Positions 40,632-50,919 of a stretch of DNA of 64,000 nucleotides are shown piece by piece. Numbering within the stretch: position 1 is the stretch's first letter; every line of letters begins with the position of its first letter. The translations under genes and the position numbers were made by a program. A model generated the notes under the pieces. The model saw only the letters and a program-made list of their open reading frames with translations. It was not told the DNA's origin and searched no databases. Source of the DNA: Staphylococcus muscae (GTDB taxonomy: Bacteria > Bacillota > Bacilli > Staphylococcales > Staphylococcaceae); assembly GCF_003019275.1 (NCBI RefSeq), contig NZ_CP027848.1, forward strand, positions 682,001 to 746,000. Direction: 5' to 3'.

Positions 40632-41897
40632 ATGTATCAAACAATCGTTATTGGCGGTGGTCCTAGTGGTATTATGGCCGCAATTTCTGCCAGTCAAAAC
40701 AAACAGAGTGTTTTATTAATTGAAAAGAAAAAAGGGCTTGGACGAAAATTAAAAATTTCAGGCGGTGGACGTTGTAATGTGACTAACAATCTACCTTATG
40801 CGGAAATTATCCAAAACATTCCAGGTAATGGAAAGTTTTTGTATAGTCCTTTTTCACTTTTTGATAATCAGTCTATTATTGAATTTTTTGAATCGCGTGG
40901 ACTAAAACTTAAAGAAGAAGATCACGGACGCATGTTTCCAATCACTGACAAATCTCAAGACGTATTAGACATTTTAATTGCAGAAATGAAAAAACAACAA
41001 GTCGTCGTTATCGAAAATAGTCCTGTCACATCTGTCGATTTTTCCGATGGCTCTTATACAGTTAAGCTAGATGATGGCAAAACACACCATGCTAAAACTG
41101 TCGTTATTGCAACAGGTGGTACGAGTGTACCGCATACTGGTTCTACTGGAGATGGTTATCAATTTGCCAAATCTTTTGGTCATACGATTACTGACTTATT
41201 TCCAACTGAAGTGCCAATCAAATCTAATGAACCTTTTATCAAGTCACAAACATTAAAAGGATTGAGCCTAAAAGATGTAGGACTTTCCGTTCTTAGAAAA
41301 AACGGCAAAAAACGTATTACGCATCAAATGGACATGCTATTCACCCACTTTGGCATCAGTGGACCAGCTGCACTTAGATGCAGTCAGTTTATTTACAAAG
41401 AACAACAGCAACAAAAGCGACAAGATATTCAAATGCAACTCGATGCTTTCCCTTCAATGAACGAAGAACAACTCAAACAAAAAATCATATCTTTATTGAA
41501 AGAACAACCCGATAAAATTATTAAAAACGCTCTTAAAGGACTTATTGAGTCACGATATTTACATTTCATCATTGAACAAGCGAACATTGACTTAGAAACA
41601 ACATATCATCATCTAAGTATGCAACAAATCAACCAATTAGCACATCTCTTCAAAGCTTTTACATTCACAGTAAATGGAACACTTCCATTAGAAAAAGCTT
41701 TCGTAACAGGCGGGGGTGTTTCAATTAAAGAAATTGTACCGACAACGATGTCTTCAAAATTACAAGACGGTTTATTTTTATGTGGTGAAGTGCTTGATAT
41801 ACATGGATATACAGGTGGCTATAACATTACAAGTGCATTGGTGACTGGCTATGTTGCTGGATATTATGCAGGACAGTTCGAACCCATAACAACATAA
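40632..41897 (+). CDS. NAD(P)/FAD-dependent oxidoreductase (BaiN/HI0933 family)
   Basis: 421-residue flavoprotein: FAD-binding VIGGGPSGIMAAISA at the N-terminus, KISGGGRCNVTNN as family signature, and the C-terminal CGEVLDIHGYTGGYN. Substrate unknown in this family. It has its own promoter and is divergent from murJ. Confidence 0.88.
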   Translation: MYQTIVIGGGPSGIMAAISASQNKQSVLLIEKKKGLGRKLKISGGGRCNVTNNLPYAEIIQNIPGNGKFLYSPFSLFDNQSIIEFFESRGLKLKEEDHGRMFPITDKSQDVLDILIAEMKKQQVVVIENSPVTSVDFSDGSYTVKLDDGKTHHAKTVVIATGGTSVPHTGSTGDGYQFAKSFGHTITDLFPTEVPIKSNEPFIKSQTLKGLSLKDVGLSVLRKNGKKRITHQMDMLFTHFGISGPAALRCSQFIYKEQQQQKRQDIQMQLDAFPSMNEEQLKQKIISLLKEQPDKIIKNALKGLIESRYLHFIIEQANIDLETTYHHLSMQQINQLAHLFKAFTFTVNGTLPLEKAFVTGGGVSIKEIVPTTMSSKLQDGLFLCGEVLDIHGYTGGYNITSALVTGYVAGYYAGQFEPITT

Positions 41898-41910
41898 GAC
41901 CCTAAAAATA

Positions 41911-41948
41911 AGAGAATGCACATCGAGTTGATGTACATTCTCTTTTTA
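41911..41948. terminator. Bidirectional terminator
   Basis: AGAGAATG and ACATC pair with GATGT and CATTCTCT, followed by TTTTT; it lies between convergent genes. Confidence 0.85.
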
Positions 41949-41962
41949 ATTATATTCGGGTA

Positions 41963-42274
41963 TTAAATTCCGCCGTATGTTAAACCACCGTCGCCCCATG
42001 CTTTCATGCCGCCTTCAACATTGACTGCATCGATATTGTGATCTGTTAAATAATCAACTACTCTCGCACTTCTTGCACCAGCAGCACAAACAATATAATA
42101 CGTTTTGTTTGTATCGAATTCATCTAAATGATTTGGCACTTCTTGCATTGGAATATGTTTAGCGTTAGGAATCATTCCAAGCGCAACCTCTTCGTCTTCT
42201 CGCACATCAACAACATGAACAGGTTCATTGCTTAATAACATCTCTTTTAGTTGTTCCATTGGAATCTCTTTCAT
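41963..42274 (-). CDS. Rhodanese-like domain protein
   Basis: 103 residues from ATG 42274, preceded by AGGAGTGAG. A single rhodanese domain with the active-site loop VCAAGARS containing the catalytic cysteine. Probably a sulfur carrier. It starts 14 bases after leuS. Confidence 0.87.
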   Translation of the reverse strand: MKEIPMEQLKEMLLSNEPVHVVDVREDEEVALGMIPNAKHIPMQEVPNHLDEFDTNKTYYIVCAAGARSARVVDYLTDHNIDAVNVEGGMKAWGDGGLTYGGI

Positions 42275-42287
42275 CGTCTCACTCCTA

Positions 42288-44699
42288 TTATTTCGCAACA
42301 ATATTGACTAATTTTTGTGGTACAGCAATGACTTTCTTAATCTCTTTGCCTTCTAAGTTTGCTTGAATATTTTCATCTGCCAATGCGATACGTTCCATTT
42401 CTTCTCTAGACGTATCTTTTGAAATCTCAAGTTTCGCTCGTACTTTACCATTGATTTGTACAACAATTTCAACATTATCTGCTTGTAACAATGCTTCATC
42501 AAATGTAGGCCATGGTTGGTACGTAATTGTACTTTCATGTCCTAAAATAGACCACAATTCTTCACCGATATGTGGCGCAATTGGTGCAATCATTTTCACA
42601 AAGCCTTCAACATATACACGGTTAATCGCATCTGCTTTGTATCCTTCATTAATAAATACCATCAATTGGCTAATTGCTGTATTGAAGTTCAATGTCTCAA
42701 AGTCTTCTGTGACCTTCTTAACTGTTTGATGATACACTTGTTCTAATTTTGGCGTTGCTTCATCCACTACTTTGTCAGATAGCTTATGATCTTCTGTAAC
42801 GAATAAGCGCCAAATACGATCTAAGAATCGACGTGCTCCATCTAATCCTGTTTCACTCCATGCAATTGAAGCATCGAGTGGTCCCATGAACATTTCATAT
42901 AGGCGCAATGTATCTGCACCATGTGATGCAACGATTTCATCAGGGTTTACAACATTACCTTTAGATTTACTCATTTTTTCATTACCTTCACCAAGAATCA
43001 TACCTTGGTTGAATAATTTTTGGAAAGGTTCTTTTGTCGGTACAACACCTAAATCATATAATACTTTGTGCCAGAAACGTGCGTATAACAAGTGAAGTAC
43101 GGCGTGTTCAACACCACCGATATAGAGATCAACAGGCAACCAATGTTTTAATTTTTCAGGATCTGCAAGCATTTGATCGTTTTTCGGATCAATATAGCGC
43201 AAGTAATACCAGCAGCTACCTGCCCATTGTGGCATCGTATTTGTTTCACGGCGTCCCTTCATACCAGTCTTTTCATCGACAACATTTACAAATTCTTCAC
43301 TGTTCGCAAGTGGTGATTCACCCGTACCTGATGGCTTGATTTGATCCATTTTTGGTAACAATAATGGTAATTCAGATTCAGGAACAGTTGTCATAGAACC
43401 ATCTTCCCAGTGAATAACTGGAATTGGTTCACCCCAATAACGTTGACGACTGAATAACCAATCACGTAGTTTATAGTTAACCTTACGCTCGCCAGCACCT
43501 TTTTCTTCTAAAATTGCAATGGCTTTTTCGATTGCTTCAGCATTATTCAATCCATCTAAGTCACCTGAATTCACATGACGACCGTCTCCTGTATAAACAG
43601 GCGTATCTTCTTCGTGTTCAATAACATTTACAACGTCTAAGTTAAATGTTTCAGCGAATTCATAGTCACGTTCATCATGACCCGGTACTGCCATCACAGC
43701 ACCTGTACCGTATGATGCAAGCACGTAATCAGCAATCCATACAGGAATTTGTGCACCAGATAATGGATGTACTGCATAAGCACCTGTGAATACACCTGTT
43801 TTTTCTTTTGCTAAGTCAGTACGCTCTAAGTCAGATTTTTTAGCTGCTTCTTGTTGGTAGGCACGCACTTTTTCAATTTGTTCTTCAGTTGTAATCTCAT
43901 CAACAAGATGATGCTCTGGACTTAATACGATAAATGTCGCACCGTATAATGTATCAGGACGTGTTGTAAATACTTCTACATTTTCATTTGTTGATGCAAT
44001 ATCAAAGCGAACACGAGCACCTTCAGAACGACCAATCCAGTTACGTTGCATATCTTTGATTGATTCTGGCCAATCTAATTCTTCCAAGTCTTCCAATAAG
44101 CGGTCTGCATACTCTGTGATTTTTAATACCCATTGCTTCATTGGACGACGAACAACTGGATGTCCACCACGTTCAGATACGCCATCAATCACTTCTTCGT
44201 TTGATAAAACCGTTCCAAGAGCTTCACACCAGTTTACTGGAATTTCATCAATATATGCTAAACCTTTTTTATAAAGTTGAATAAAAATCCATTGCGTCCA
44301 CTTGTAATATTCAGGATCTGTTGTACTCACTTCTCTATCCCAGTCGTAGCTAAATCCAAGTTCTTGAATTTGACGTTTGAATGTTTGAATATTGGCTTTT
44401 GTAAATTCAGCCGGATCATTCCCAGTATCTAGGGCATATTGTTCTGCTGGTAAACCGAATGCATCCCAGCCCATTGGGTGTAAAACATTGTAACCTTGCA
44501 TACGCTTATAACGAGAAATAATATCCGTTGCTGTATAACCTTCAGGATGACCTACGTGCAGTCCAGCACCAGAAGGATACGGGAACATATCTAAGGCGTA
44601 AAACTTCTTTTGTCCTAAGTTATCTTCTGTTTTAAACGTTTTATTTTCTAACCAATATTGTTGCCACTTCTTTTCAATTTGCTTATGATCGTAATTCAC
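42288..44699 (-). CDS. leuS: Leucyl-tRNA synthetase
   Basis: 803 residues, class I synthetase: [12 protein letters not shown] (HIGH motif), the CP1 editing domain with [12 protein letters not shown] and [19 protein letters not shown], and the [13 protein letters not shown] loop. Normal length for the bacterial enzyme. Regulated by the T-box leader upstream. Confidence 0.97.
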   Translation of the reverse strand: MNYDHKQIEKKWQQYWLENKTFKTEDNLGQKKFYALDMFPYPSGAGLHVGHPEGYTATDIISRYKRMQGYNVLHPMGWDAFGLPAEQYALDTGNDPAEFTKANIQTFKRQIQELGFSYDWDREVSTTDPEYYKWTQWIFIQLYKKGLAYIDEIPVNWCEALGTVLSNEEVIDGVSERGGHPVVRRPMKQWVLKITEYADRLLEDLEELDWPESIKDMQRNWIGRSEGARVRFDIASTNENVEVFTTRPDTLYGATFIVLSPEHHLVDEITTEEQIEKVRAYQQEAAKKSDLERTDLAKEKTGVFTGAYAVHPLSGAQIPVWIADYVLASYGTGAVMAVPGHDERDYEFAETFNLDVVNVIEHEEDTPVYTGDGRHVNSGDLDGLNNAEAIEKAIAILEEKGAGERKVNYKLRDWLFSRQRYWGEPIPVIHWEDGSMTTVPESELPLLLPKMDQIKPSGTGESPLANSEEFVNVVDEKTGMKGRRETNTMPQWAGSCWYYLRYIDPKNDQMLADPEKLKHWLPVDLYIGGVEHAVLHLLYARFWHKVLYDLGVVPTKEPFQKLFNQGMILGEGNEKMSKSKGNVVNPDEIVASHGADTLRLYEMFMGPLDASIAWSETGLDGARRFLDRIWRLFVTEDHKLSDKVVDEATPKLEQVYHQTVKKVTEDFETLNFNTAISQLMVFINEGYKADAINRVYVEGFVKMIAPIAPHIGEELWSILGHESTITYQPWPTFDEALLQADNVEIVVQINGKVRAKLEISKDTSREEMERIALADENIQANLEGKEIKKVIAVPQKLVNIVAK

Positions 44700-44719
44700 A
44701 GCATAGACCTCCTAAAATA

Positions 44720-44960
44720 CAAAAAACATCTCAAACTACTGTTATTCTTCAAAGGGACGACATAATAGCCGCGGTACCACCCTCATTCACATATGTGCAC
44801 TTCATTTTAAATAGTTGAGATGTTTGATTATTTATTTTTTATTAGATGGCAAGTTCATTTAATCGTAAACGTTAGTTCACACCACCACTAACTCTCTGCT
44901 GATTACTTATTAAATTACTACTCCGTTATTTAACAATTAATATATTGACTATATTACCTT
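44720..44960 (-). promoter_or_regulatory. T-box leader of leuS
   Basis: On the minus strand: AGAGAGTTAGTGGTGGTGTGAAC in stem I (abbreviated to AGAGAGTTAGTGG), a downstream AACTTGCC region offering a CUU leucine specifier, the T-box core GGGTGGTACCGCGG (about 44768-44783), and a terminator arm TAGTTTGAGATG with six T. The competing arm CATCTCAACTA lies upstream. Confidence 0.9.
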
Positions 44961-45009
44961 CTATAATAGGCAATTTAACGCATTGTTGCAAGTATAAAAT
45001 ATGACATCT

Positions 45010-46197
45010 TTAGGAAAGCTCTTTAGCATTGCGATCCCGAATACCACGATCAAAAACTGATAAAAAGATACCTGCAATCAATAATAATCCAATCATTGAT
45101 AGAAACATCGTCTGCATATCAAAATAGTCGACGATTAAGCCACCAAGTAATGGCCCAAGTGCTTTACCTACTGTTGAAGCGGCATTAACAATTCCTTGAT
45201 ATACACCGTTTCTTCCAATAGGTGCCAACTGATCTGCAATCGTTGGAACAGCTGGCCAAATGAACATCTCTGCAAAGGTCATTACGACCATACCAATGAC
45301 AAAAATTGAAAATGACATCGCAAAACTAGTGATAAAAAATGACACAATCAAAATGCACAATCCAACATAAAGTTGTTTTTTCATCTGTCCTTTTAACAAT
45401 TGAATCATCGGTGCAATCAATGGTTGGCCTAATAATATCATCACCCCATTAATCGTCCATAACAAACTGTACTGTGGCATGGAAATGCCGATTTGTTGTG
45501 TGAAAGATGCAATAGTCGTTTGCCATTGAACGTAAGCAATCCAACAGAACGCAAACATAACACATAACAAAATTAATGCACTGAATTTCTTTTTATCTTG
45601 TATCGATGTAACATCATCTAACAATTGTGATTGCTTAACTTTCGCTTCATATGTCACGTTAAATTTAAATACTGCAATAGTAAAAAAGGCGACATACATT
45701 AATAAGTTAGCGAGAAATATGTAATCAAAACTAAAGTTTGCTACAATACCACCCAGCGCTGCACCAAGTGCGACTCCGATGTTTTGTGCTAAATAGATTG
45801 CATTGAATGTTTTGCGACCACCTTGTGGCCATACCGCGCCTGCCATCGCATATATCGCAGGAATAATCATACCTCCACCAAATCCTAACATAATCAACCA
45901 AATCGCATACCATGGCCAACCATGAAAAAAGTTCAACAACACCGTGGCCACTAAACTAAAGATTGTTCCAATCATGATTGTGCGATAACCACCTAGTCGG
46001 TCAAACATAGATCCTCCAAGAAGATTACCACCAATCATTCCGATTGAATTGATCATCAGCACAAGTCCTGCTGTACTGAGTGACTTATCCAACTCCTGTG
46101 CCATATATATCGTATTTAATGGCCATAAAAAACTGGCCCCTGTAATATTGATTGCCATACCGATTACTAGCCACCAAATTGCACTTGGCATCCGCAT
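45010..46197 (-). CDS. MFS transporter (YttB-like)
   Basis: 395 residues, about 12 transmembrane helices. SMFDRLGGYRTIMIG at the loop between helices 2 and 3 is the MFS motif A. Drug or metabolite exporter, substrate unknown. It lies between leuS and ytqA, as in Bacillus (yttB). Confidence 0.83.
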   Translation of the reverse strand: MRMPSAIWWLVIGMAINITGASFLWPLNTIYMAQELDKSLSTAGLVLMINSIGMIGGNLLGGSMFDRLGGYRTIMIGTIFSLVATVLLNFFHGWPWYAIWLIMLGFGGGMIIPAIYAMAGAVWPQGGRKTFNAIYLAQNIGVALGAALGGIVANFSFDYIFLANLLMYVAFFTIAVFKFNVTYEAKVKQSQLLDDVTSIQDKKKFSALILLCVMFAFCWIAYVQWQTTIASFTQQIGISMPQYSLLWTINGVMILLGQPLIAPMIQLLKGQMKKQLYVGLCILIVSFFITSFAMSFSIFVIGMVVMTFAEMFIWPAVPTIADQLAPIGRNGVYQGIVNAASTVGKALGPLLGGLIVDYFDMQTMFLSMIGLLLIAGIFLSVFDRGIRDRNAKELS

Positions 46198-46303
46198 CGA
46201 AATCCCTCTTTCTCTTTAAGTCTCATGCACCAATATAACATGACATGCAAAAATATGGTAAAATCTTTGAATATATTGTCATAACATAGAAGGGACGAGA
46301 CAC

Positions 46304-47257
46304 ATGGGAACAGTATTTCCTTATGCTTTTGAAAACAAACGTTATCATACATTAAACTACCATCTAAAAAATCAATTTGGACAAAAAATCTTTAAAGTGG
46401 CACTTGATGGCGGATTTGATTGCCCGAACCGTGATGGAACAGTGGCACACGGTGGATGTACATTTTGCTCAGCTGCGGGAAGTGGTGATTTTGCAGGCAA
46501 CCGTGCAGATACAATTCCTGTGCAATTCCAAGAAATCAAATCTCGTATGCACGAAAAGTGGCATGAAGGGAAATATATCGCTTATTTTCAAGCATTTACA
46601 AATACACATGCACCCGTAGAAGTATTGCGTGAAAAATTTGAAGCGGCTTTACAGGAAGAAGGTGTTGTTGGACTTTCAATTGGTACACGTCCCGATTGTT
46701 TACCAGATGATGTCGTTGAATACCTTGCAGAACTGAATGAACGTACCTATTTATGGGTAGAGCTAGGCCTTCAAACTGTACATCAAACAACATCAGATCT
46801 TATCAATCGTGCACATGATATGGACGTCTATTATGAAGGTGTTGCAAAATTACGTAAGCATGGCATACGTGTGTGCAGTCATATCATTAACGGTTTACCA
46901 GGTGAAGATTACGATATGATGATGGAGACGGCAAAAGCAGTCGCAGATATGGACGTGCAAGGTATTAAAATTCACTTGCTACACTTACTTAAAGGGACGC
47001 CGATGGTGAAGCAATATGATAAAGGTTTACTGCAATTTATGACTAAGGAAGAATATATCAACTTAGTATGTGATCAACTAGAAATATTGCCCCCTAAAAT
47101 GATTGTACATCGCATTACTGGTGATGGCCCTATCGACTTGATGGTTGGACCGATGTGGAGTGTAAACAAATGGGAAGTACTCAATGATATCGATGCAGAA
47201 CTTGAACGTCGTGGCACAGTACAAGGTGCTCGATATGCAACAGAGGTATTAAAATGA
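46304..47257 (+). CDS. ytqA: Radical SAM protein YtqA
   Basis: 317 residues. The 4Fe-4S motif is extended: DCPNRDGTVAHGGCTFC, with the cysteines of the TIGR01212-type radical SAM family rather than plain CX3CX2C. Its frame overlaps ytqB by 4 bases. Recent work links this pair to mnm5s2U synthesis in Gram-positive tRNAs (names MnmL/MnmM); I state that from memory. Confidence 0.88.
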   Translation: MGTVFPYAFENKRYHTLNYHLKNQFGQKIFKVALDGGFDCPNRDGTVAHGGCTFCSAAGSGDFAGNRADTIPVQFQEIKSRMHEKWHEGKYIAYFQAFTNTHAPVEVLREKFEAALQEEGVVGLSIGTRPDCLPDDVVEYLAELNERTYLWVELGLQTVHQTTSDLINRAHDMDVYYEGVAKLRKHGIRVCSHIINGLPGEDYDMMMETAKAVADMDVQGIKIHLLHLLKGTPMVKQYDKGLLQFMTKEEYINLVCDQLEILPPKMIVHRITGDGPIDLMVGPMWSVNKWEVLNDIDAELERRGTVQGARYATEVLK

Positions 47258-47814
47258 TTGTACAACGCATCTTACCATTTGCAAAAGACTTAATATCATC
47301 ACATATTCACCCAACTAGTACTGTCATTGATGCGACATGTGGTAACGGGCATGATACAGTTTTTCTTGCGCAATCTGTACCCGATGGTCATGTGTATGGC
47401 TGTGATATACAATCATCTGCCATTGCTTCGACAAAAGATAAAATATTGAGATTTGAAAATGTATCACTGTTCCAAACAGGTCATGAAAACATTATCAATC
47501 AGATAACACCTGAACACCTAGCACAACTTGATGCCGCTATTTTTAACTTAGGTTATTTGCCTAAAGGTGACAAATCGATAGTAACACAGCCCGAAACAAC
47601 GATATTAGCGATTGAAAACATTTTTAAACATTTACGAGAAGAAGGCATTATTGTCATCGTGATATATCCAGGTCATCCAGAAGGAAAATATGAAAGCGAA
47701 CAACTCTATCAGTTTTTTAAAAACTTTGATCAACAGCAAGCTCATATTTTACAATACGGATTTTTGAACCAACAAAACAACCCTCCCTATGTTGTAGCTA
47801 TCGAAAAAAGATAA
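47254..47814 (+). CDS. ytqB: SAM-dependent methyltransferase YtqB (MnmM-type)
   Basis: 186 residues, class I methyltransferase: VIDATCGNGHDTVFLA is the SAM-binding motif and FNLGYLPKGDK the NPPY-like catalytic motif. The B. subtilis homologue methylates nm5s2U34 of tRNA. ATG overlaps the ytqA stop (ATGA). Confidence 0.88.
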   Translation: MIVQRILPFAKDLISSHIHPTSTVIDATCGNGHDTVFLAQSVPDGHVYGCDIQSSAIASTKDKILRFENVSLFQTGHENIINQITPEHLAQLDAAIFNLGYLPKGDKSIVTQPETTILAIENIFKHLREEGIIVIVIYPGHPEGKYESEQLYQFFKNFDQQQAHILQYGFLNQQNNPPYVVAIEKR

Positions 47815-47815
47815 A

Positions 47816-47856
47816 AAACCGGCGAGATACCTTATGAATATCTCGCCGGTTTTTTA
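47816..47856 (+). terminator. Terminator of ytqAB
   Basis: AACCGGCGAGATA pairs with TATCTCGCCGGTT, followed by six T. Confidence 0.92.
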
Positions 47857-48009
47857 TTTTTATAGGGTCTTAATCTTTTGTGGTGGGATGGCATGAAATG
47901 CTATCCCGCCTTTTTTATGTTTTAAATCATTTGGATACAAAAAAAGCGCTCACGCCTCTATAATTTTAAGTGACTAAACAAAAAAATAAAGAGGAGACAT
48001 GATGCGCCT

Positions 48010-49320
48010 ATGTGTAATGATATATTAAAACTACTAAAAATAAAAGATGAAAATATTCAAGTTCTTAAGGTGGAAGAAGATGTAGAAGTGCGTGGTCGGC
48101 TTTCTACGGTTGTTTATGGAACACTTTCTTATACACCCAAAGCTTGTATGAAGTGTGGTTGTGTCAATGATGGGCAAATCCATAAGCATGGTAAACGCGT
48201 TTCGCGTTTAACACTATTAAAATCTCAAGAATCCAATGTTTATCTTAATTTAGCGAAAGAACGCTTTAAGTGTCTACATTGTTTAAAGACTTTTACGGCT
48301 CAAACAAACATTGTTGATAGTAACTGCTTTATTACCAACCGTGTGAAATTAGCGATTCAGGATAAACTCACACGTGTACAGTGTGAGATAGATATCGCTC
48401 ATGATTGTAGTGTTTCACCGAGTACAGTTAAAAGATGTATTCATCAACTCTCACAATCATTAATAGTCAAACCTTCATCTGGATTGCCAAAACATATCTC
48501 CATAGATGAGTTTAAAAGCGTTAAGAACGTGACAACAGCGATGAGTTTTTTGTTTATAGATAATGAAACGAATCAGATTATTGATATCTTAGAAGATAGA
48601 CGTATTCATAAACTCAAAGAGTACTTCTATCGCTTTGATCGACGTGAACGATTAGCTGTTAAAACTGTAACTGCTGATATGTATGAACCATACATCAACT
48701 TCATTCATGAAGTATTTCCAAATGCGATTTTGATCTTTGATCGCTTTCACATTGTTCAGCACCTTAATCGTGAATTAAATAAGCAACGTATTTCTGTAAT
48801 GAATGCTTATCGCTATCGATCATCAACAGATTACACGAAAATGAAAAAGCACTGGAAACTCTTTCTTTCTGACAGGCAGGATATTAATAGTTATGAATAC
48901 TTTTGGTCGAAGTCTTTCAAAACGTACACAACATCAAGAGATGTTTTAACATATCTACTAAGTCTTGATCAGCAGCTCTATGACACTTATATGTTAGTTC
49001 ATCAACTTCGTGAAGCATTGAAACAATGTGACTGGTTACGTTTCAAAGAAACTTTAATGGGTGTCGAAAAGAAGCATGTATCACGTGGTGTTTGGCGTAT
49101 CATTCGATTCTATAAGAAATACGAGTATGTCCTTTACTCAACAATCAAGTACCCGAAGTTTAACAATGGAGCGATTGAAGGTATCAATAATAAAATTAAG
49201 CTTATTAAACGTGTATCATATGGCTATCGCAACTTTAATAACTTTAAAGCGAGAATACTCATCATTTTTAAGCTGTATCAACGTTCTAAAAAGCAAGAGC
49301 TATTAAGCTGTGTTGCATAA
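48010..49320 (+). CDS. ISL3-family transposase
   Basis: 436 residues, apparently intact. N-terminal zinc ribbon (CMKCGCVNDGQ ... FKCLHCLKTF), helix-turn-helix (CSVSPSTVKRCIH), then the DDE core: HISIDEFKS, TVTADMYEPY, IFDRFHIVQHLN and the final NGAIEGINNKIKLIKR with the catalytic Glu. Full length for ISL3, so it may be active. Confidence 0.93.
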   Translation: MCNDILKLLKIKDENIQVLKVEEDVEVRGRLSTVVYGTLSYTPKACMKCGCVNDGQIHKHGKRVSRLTLLKSQESNVYLNLAKERFKCLHCLKTFTAQTNIVDSNCFITNRVKLAIQDKLTRVQCEIDIAHDCSVSPSTVKRCIHQLSQSLIVKPSSGLPKHISIDEFKSVKNVTTAMSFLFIDNETNQIIDILEDRRIHKLKEYFYRFDRRERLAVKTVTADMYEPYINFIHEVFPNAILIFDRFHIVQHLNRELNKQRISVMNAYRYRSSTDYTKMKKHWKLFLSDRQDINSYEYFWSKSFKTYTTSRDVLTYLLSLDQQLYDTYMLVHQLREALKQCDWLRFKETLMGVEKKHVSRGVWRIIRFYKKYEYVLYSTIKYPKFNNGAIEGINNKIKLIKRVSYGYRNFNNFKARILIIFKLYQRSKKQELLSCVA

Positions 49321-49512
49321 AGATTACCTCGTAACTTAACATGTCACAAACGCTCATATAACTGTATGGTGTAAAATCATTTCTAATACGAGACGCCTAA
49401 GGCAACAAGCCGAACTGAAAATCCATTTTGGCTTCACTTATTCAATAAAGCCAAAATTAGTTGAAGTGAGGCGCCTTGGCAAGTGAGTATTAAAGAAATG
49501 ATAGTACTCAAA

Positions 49513-49543
49513 AAGCGTACAATTAATGAATAACTGTACGCTT
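49513..49543. terminator. Stem-loop near the right end of the IS
   Basis: AAGCGTACA and TGTACGCTT are perfect complements around a 13-base loop. No strong T run; may limit transcription out of the element. Confidence 0.5.
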
Positions 49544-49665
49544 AAATGAATGTAGTGATTACTACGTGTTATGATTAAGTTAAATATAAAATTAGTTACT
49601 TTTAATTATCTGCCCACCACAAAAGATGGACATCCTTTTTATATCTACTTAAAATTTTAATCGAA

Positions 49666-50073
49666 TCACACATGTGCCATCTGCATAATTTGATTAAAAT
49701 TTTGGCTCATCGACTTTTGATGATTTTTAATTTCTGAGACAATGAGAGAAAGCAGTTCTCTCTTTTTCTCTTGCATGTCTTCATTAGAATAAATCATGAC
49801 TGTACGCTCATCATTTTCAGGTCGTTCTTTATGAATCCATCTTTGATTCACTAAGTGATTATAAGTTCTTGAGCGCTTATAAGATTTGATTGGAACAAAA
49901 TAATCCATCTCTTTCAATGTCATATCGCCCTTTTCCCATATCGTCAGCAATATTAACAACTCTTCTTTTGTCAGCTCATATTTTTCTGCAATCGTTGTGA
50001 AAACAGATTCAATTTCAGATTGTAATGAAAATAATGCTTGTATACCACTTTTTTCTGCTTTATGGTCCTTCAT
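49666..50073 (-). CDS. rot: SarA-family regulator, Rot homologue
   Basis: 135 residues, MarR/SarA-type winged helix. The block EELLILLTIWEKGDMTLKEM and KERPENDERTVMIY match S. aureus Rot ([33 protein letters not shown] as I recall). Position fits too: rot lies between the leuS region and the lysophospholipase-like gene in S. aureus. Rot represses toxin genes there. I start at 50073, after GGGAG; an ATG at 50088 lacks a ribosome binding site. The N-terminal 15 residues differ from S. aureus. Confidence 0.85.
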   Translation of the reverse strand: MKDHKAEKSGIQALFSLQSEIESVFTTIAEKYELTKEELLILLTIWEKGDMTLKEMDYFVPIKSYKRSRTYNHLVNQRWIHKERPENDERTVMIYSNEDMQEKKRELLSLIVSEIKNHQKSMSQNFNQIMQMAHV

Positions 50074-50398
50074 GAAATACGCTCCCATCTCGTAAAAATA
50101 ATCATCACTTACTATTTACCCAAGAAAACACCATTAAAACCAAAATTAACTTGTACACTGTAAAAAAATAATTTTTAATGACTATCGAATGATGTAAGTT
50201 GTTAAAATAATATTAAATTAACTTCAAATCTATTTTGAATGATGCGACTGAGATAATATTTAAAATGGTTATCATACTGTCTAGTCGTATATGAAAAAGA
50301 ACAAAGCTATTATTAAGAAAAAAGGCACAAACATTTCAGTTTGTACCCCAAAAAGTGCTTTATAGTATTATGTTTTATTTGTAAACCCAATGATTAAT
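50074..50398. other. Intergenic region upstream of rot
   Basis: AT-rich. It contains the rot promoter region, in which I cannot fix -35 and -10, and a terminator hairpin at 50324-50347. No gene seen. Confidence 0.6.
50324..50347 (-). terminator. Terminator of the 123-residue gene
   Basis: On the minus strand GGTACAAAC pairs with GTTTGTGCC, followed by TTTTTTC. Confidence 0.82.
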
Positions 50399-50770
50399 TT
50401 AATAAATTCGATCTTCAAGTTCAAGCGTATCAATATAGTTAACTCTATTTTGCGACTTATTTAATCTAATATTTTTGCCAACATATTCTGAGTTATTAAT
50501 AATATCACCAGTGAAATAATATCTACCATTGTGAATTCTTTGTAGTCCTGTTAAATTAGCTTCCAAAACAATTCGATCATTATAAACAACAAATATACGA
50601 TCAATTTGAAATACTCTGCTAGGATTCAAAGACCAAAAACCACGAGCTGCCTCATAAATTTGTTCATCAGATAAATCAGGACTGTAACCTATATAGTTTC
50701 TCCCTAGTTCATCAGTCTCTTCGAAATAGCGTCTATCTTGAATTTGAATTACTAAAGTTTCATTCTTCAT
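50399..50770 (-). CDS. Unrecognised 123-residue protein
   Basis: An intact frame with GAGGTC before the ATG and a terminator after it. Composition is acidic and soluble, with no membrane segment. ARGFWSLNPSRVFQIDRIFVV, VLEANLTGLQRI and the end segment SEYVGKNIRLNKSQNRVNYI (each within an alternating strand pattern) suggest a compact beta-rich domain, loosely like accessory proteins of restriction or defence loci, but I do not recognise the family. It is monocistronic between rot and ldh. Confidence 0.7.
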   Translation of the reverse strand: MKNETLVIQIQDRRYFEETDELGRNYIGYSPDLSDEQIYEAARGFWSLNPSRVFQIDRIFVVYNDRIVLEANLTGLQRIHNGRYYFTGDIINNSEYVGKNIRLNKSQNRVNYIDTLELEDRIY

Positions 50771-50875
50771 TTTATGACCTCCTCTTTAATTTAAATAAAG
50801 TATATCATATACTTTTATAAAAGTAAAGGGTTTGTTTTCATAAAGTTAAAATTATACTTTCGGTTTTTCAAAATA

Positions 50876-50905
50876 AAAAAGCTAGGAAGAATCTCCCAGC
50901 TTTTT
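50876..50905 (-). terminator. Terminator of ldh
   Basis: AAAAAGCT and GG pair with CC and AGCTTTTT; minus strand ends in a T run. Confidence 0.82.
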
Positions 50906-50919
50906 GTACTATTCGAATG

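Larger units (their letters stand above)
47873..49627 (+). mobile_element. ISL3-family insertion sequence
   Basis: A transposase gene lies between a 15-bp perfect inverted repeat, ATCTTTTGTGGTGGG (47873-47887) and its complement (49613-49627), giving about 1755 bp. I find no matching 8-base target duplication, so the insertion may be old or the boundaries slightly different. Just inside the left end GGTGGGATGGCAT pairs with ATGCTATCCCGCC. The 345 bases right of the transposase hold only hairpins and the right end. Confidence 0.75.
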
